From contig CAIQKV010000090.1 of assembly GCA_903872505.1 (NCBI GenBank), positions 1 through 42,278 of the forward strand: DNA of 42,278 bases. The letters run 5' to 3'. The translations under genes and the position numbers were made by a program. Below, in pieces: positions 42,182 to 42,278 of this stretch; positions within the stretch are counted from its first letter, which is position 1, and each line of letters begins with the position of its first letter. The stretch is from an uncultured Opitutia bacterium (GTDB lineage Bacteria > Verrucomicrobiota > Verrucomicrobiia > Opitutales > Opitutaceae). The notes beneath the pieces are model-generated. The model did no database searches, was not told the origin of the DNA, and saw only the letters and a list, made by a program, of their open reading frames with translations.

Positions 42182-42278
42182 GGCCACCGCGATCGGCGCT
42201 GGCTTCTCACGGGGGTGTTGATGTGCGGCGACTGCGGCCACAAGTTCTGGGGCGACCCTAAGAAGAAAGGCCACATCG
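42182..42278 (+). pseudogene. Serine recombinase zinc-ribbon fragment at window edge
   Basis: On the plus strand the frame with ATG at 42221 reads RRWLLTGVLMCGDCGHKFWG then DPKKKGH, closely like the recombinase zinc beta-ribbon of large serine recombinases (LLTGL.xCGxCGxxxxG). This domain normally lies several hundred residues into the protein. Here the upstream sequence is the promoter side of the opposite-strand binding-protein gene, so the recombinase N-terminus is missing. It is probably a 5'-truncated remnant. The 3' part lies beyond the window. Confidence 0.6.

Overview
The window is GC-rich, gene-dense bacterial DNA. Its gene complement suggests a Verrucomicrobiota member, most likely Opitutales/Opitutaceae-like: tandem OPA-type MFS carriers, a cytoplasmic heparinase-like lyase beside a sugar ABC importer, DUF1638, URO-D-like proteins, Gfo/Idh/MocA dehydrogenase and weak Shine-Dalgarno sequences. 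This placement is an inference, because no rRNA, tRNA or other phylogenetic marker is present. About 33 protein genes are supported. No intergenic gap exceeds 300 bases, and I saw no tRNA, rRNA, CRISPR array or complete transposon.

Layout. (1) 1-2906, minus strand: a Cre-type envelope-stress locus, creB-creC-creD. creC carries a one-base deletion that removes its last ATP-binding motif, and a long inverted repeat lies between creC and creD. (2) 2973-5163: a Gfo/Idh/MocA oxidoreductase and an unknown 8-TM membrane protein. (3) 5138-7403, minus strand: a compact operon of a PTPS-type pterin synthase, FolE2 and a sepiapterin-reductase-like SDR, which together could make tetrahydrobiopterin. (4) 7541-13933: a YycJ-like MBL hydrolase, two OPA carriers, pyruvate kinase and a URO-D-like protein. 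Short copies of the 3' tails of the MBL gene and of pyk lie one gene further downstream, which look like scars of past recombination.

(5) 14034-28028, plus strand: a metal-homeostasis island. It holds two small Cys-rich exported proteins, an outer-membrane barrel, a DUF4198 protein, a CusB-like adaptor and a CusA-like RND pump with the Cu/Ag methionine triad. It continues with a His-loop permease, a LolD/FtsX-type ABC pair, a His-rich lipoprotein, an MFS carrier and a His-rich CobW-family GTPase. No metal regulator is encoded in it. (6) 28039-42078: a carbohydrate region. It holds a second URO-D-like protein with a Zn-type HxCG motif, a 1440-aa multidomain lyase/propeller protein, a nitrilase-family hydrolase, a low-GC DUF1294 gene, a DUF1638 protein, a heparinase II/III-family lyase, and a sugar ABC importer (binding protein plus two permeases, no ATPase). 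The two lyase-like proteins lack signal peptides, so imported oligosaccharides may be cut inside the cell.

Mobile traces are a 223-bp MITE-like nested inverted repeat (33655-33877), a REP-like hairpin (11412-11470), and a 5'-truncated serine-recombinase zinc-ribbon fragment running off the right edge (from about 42182).
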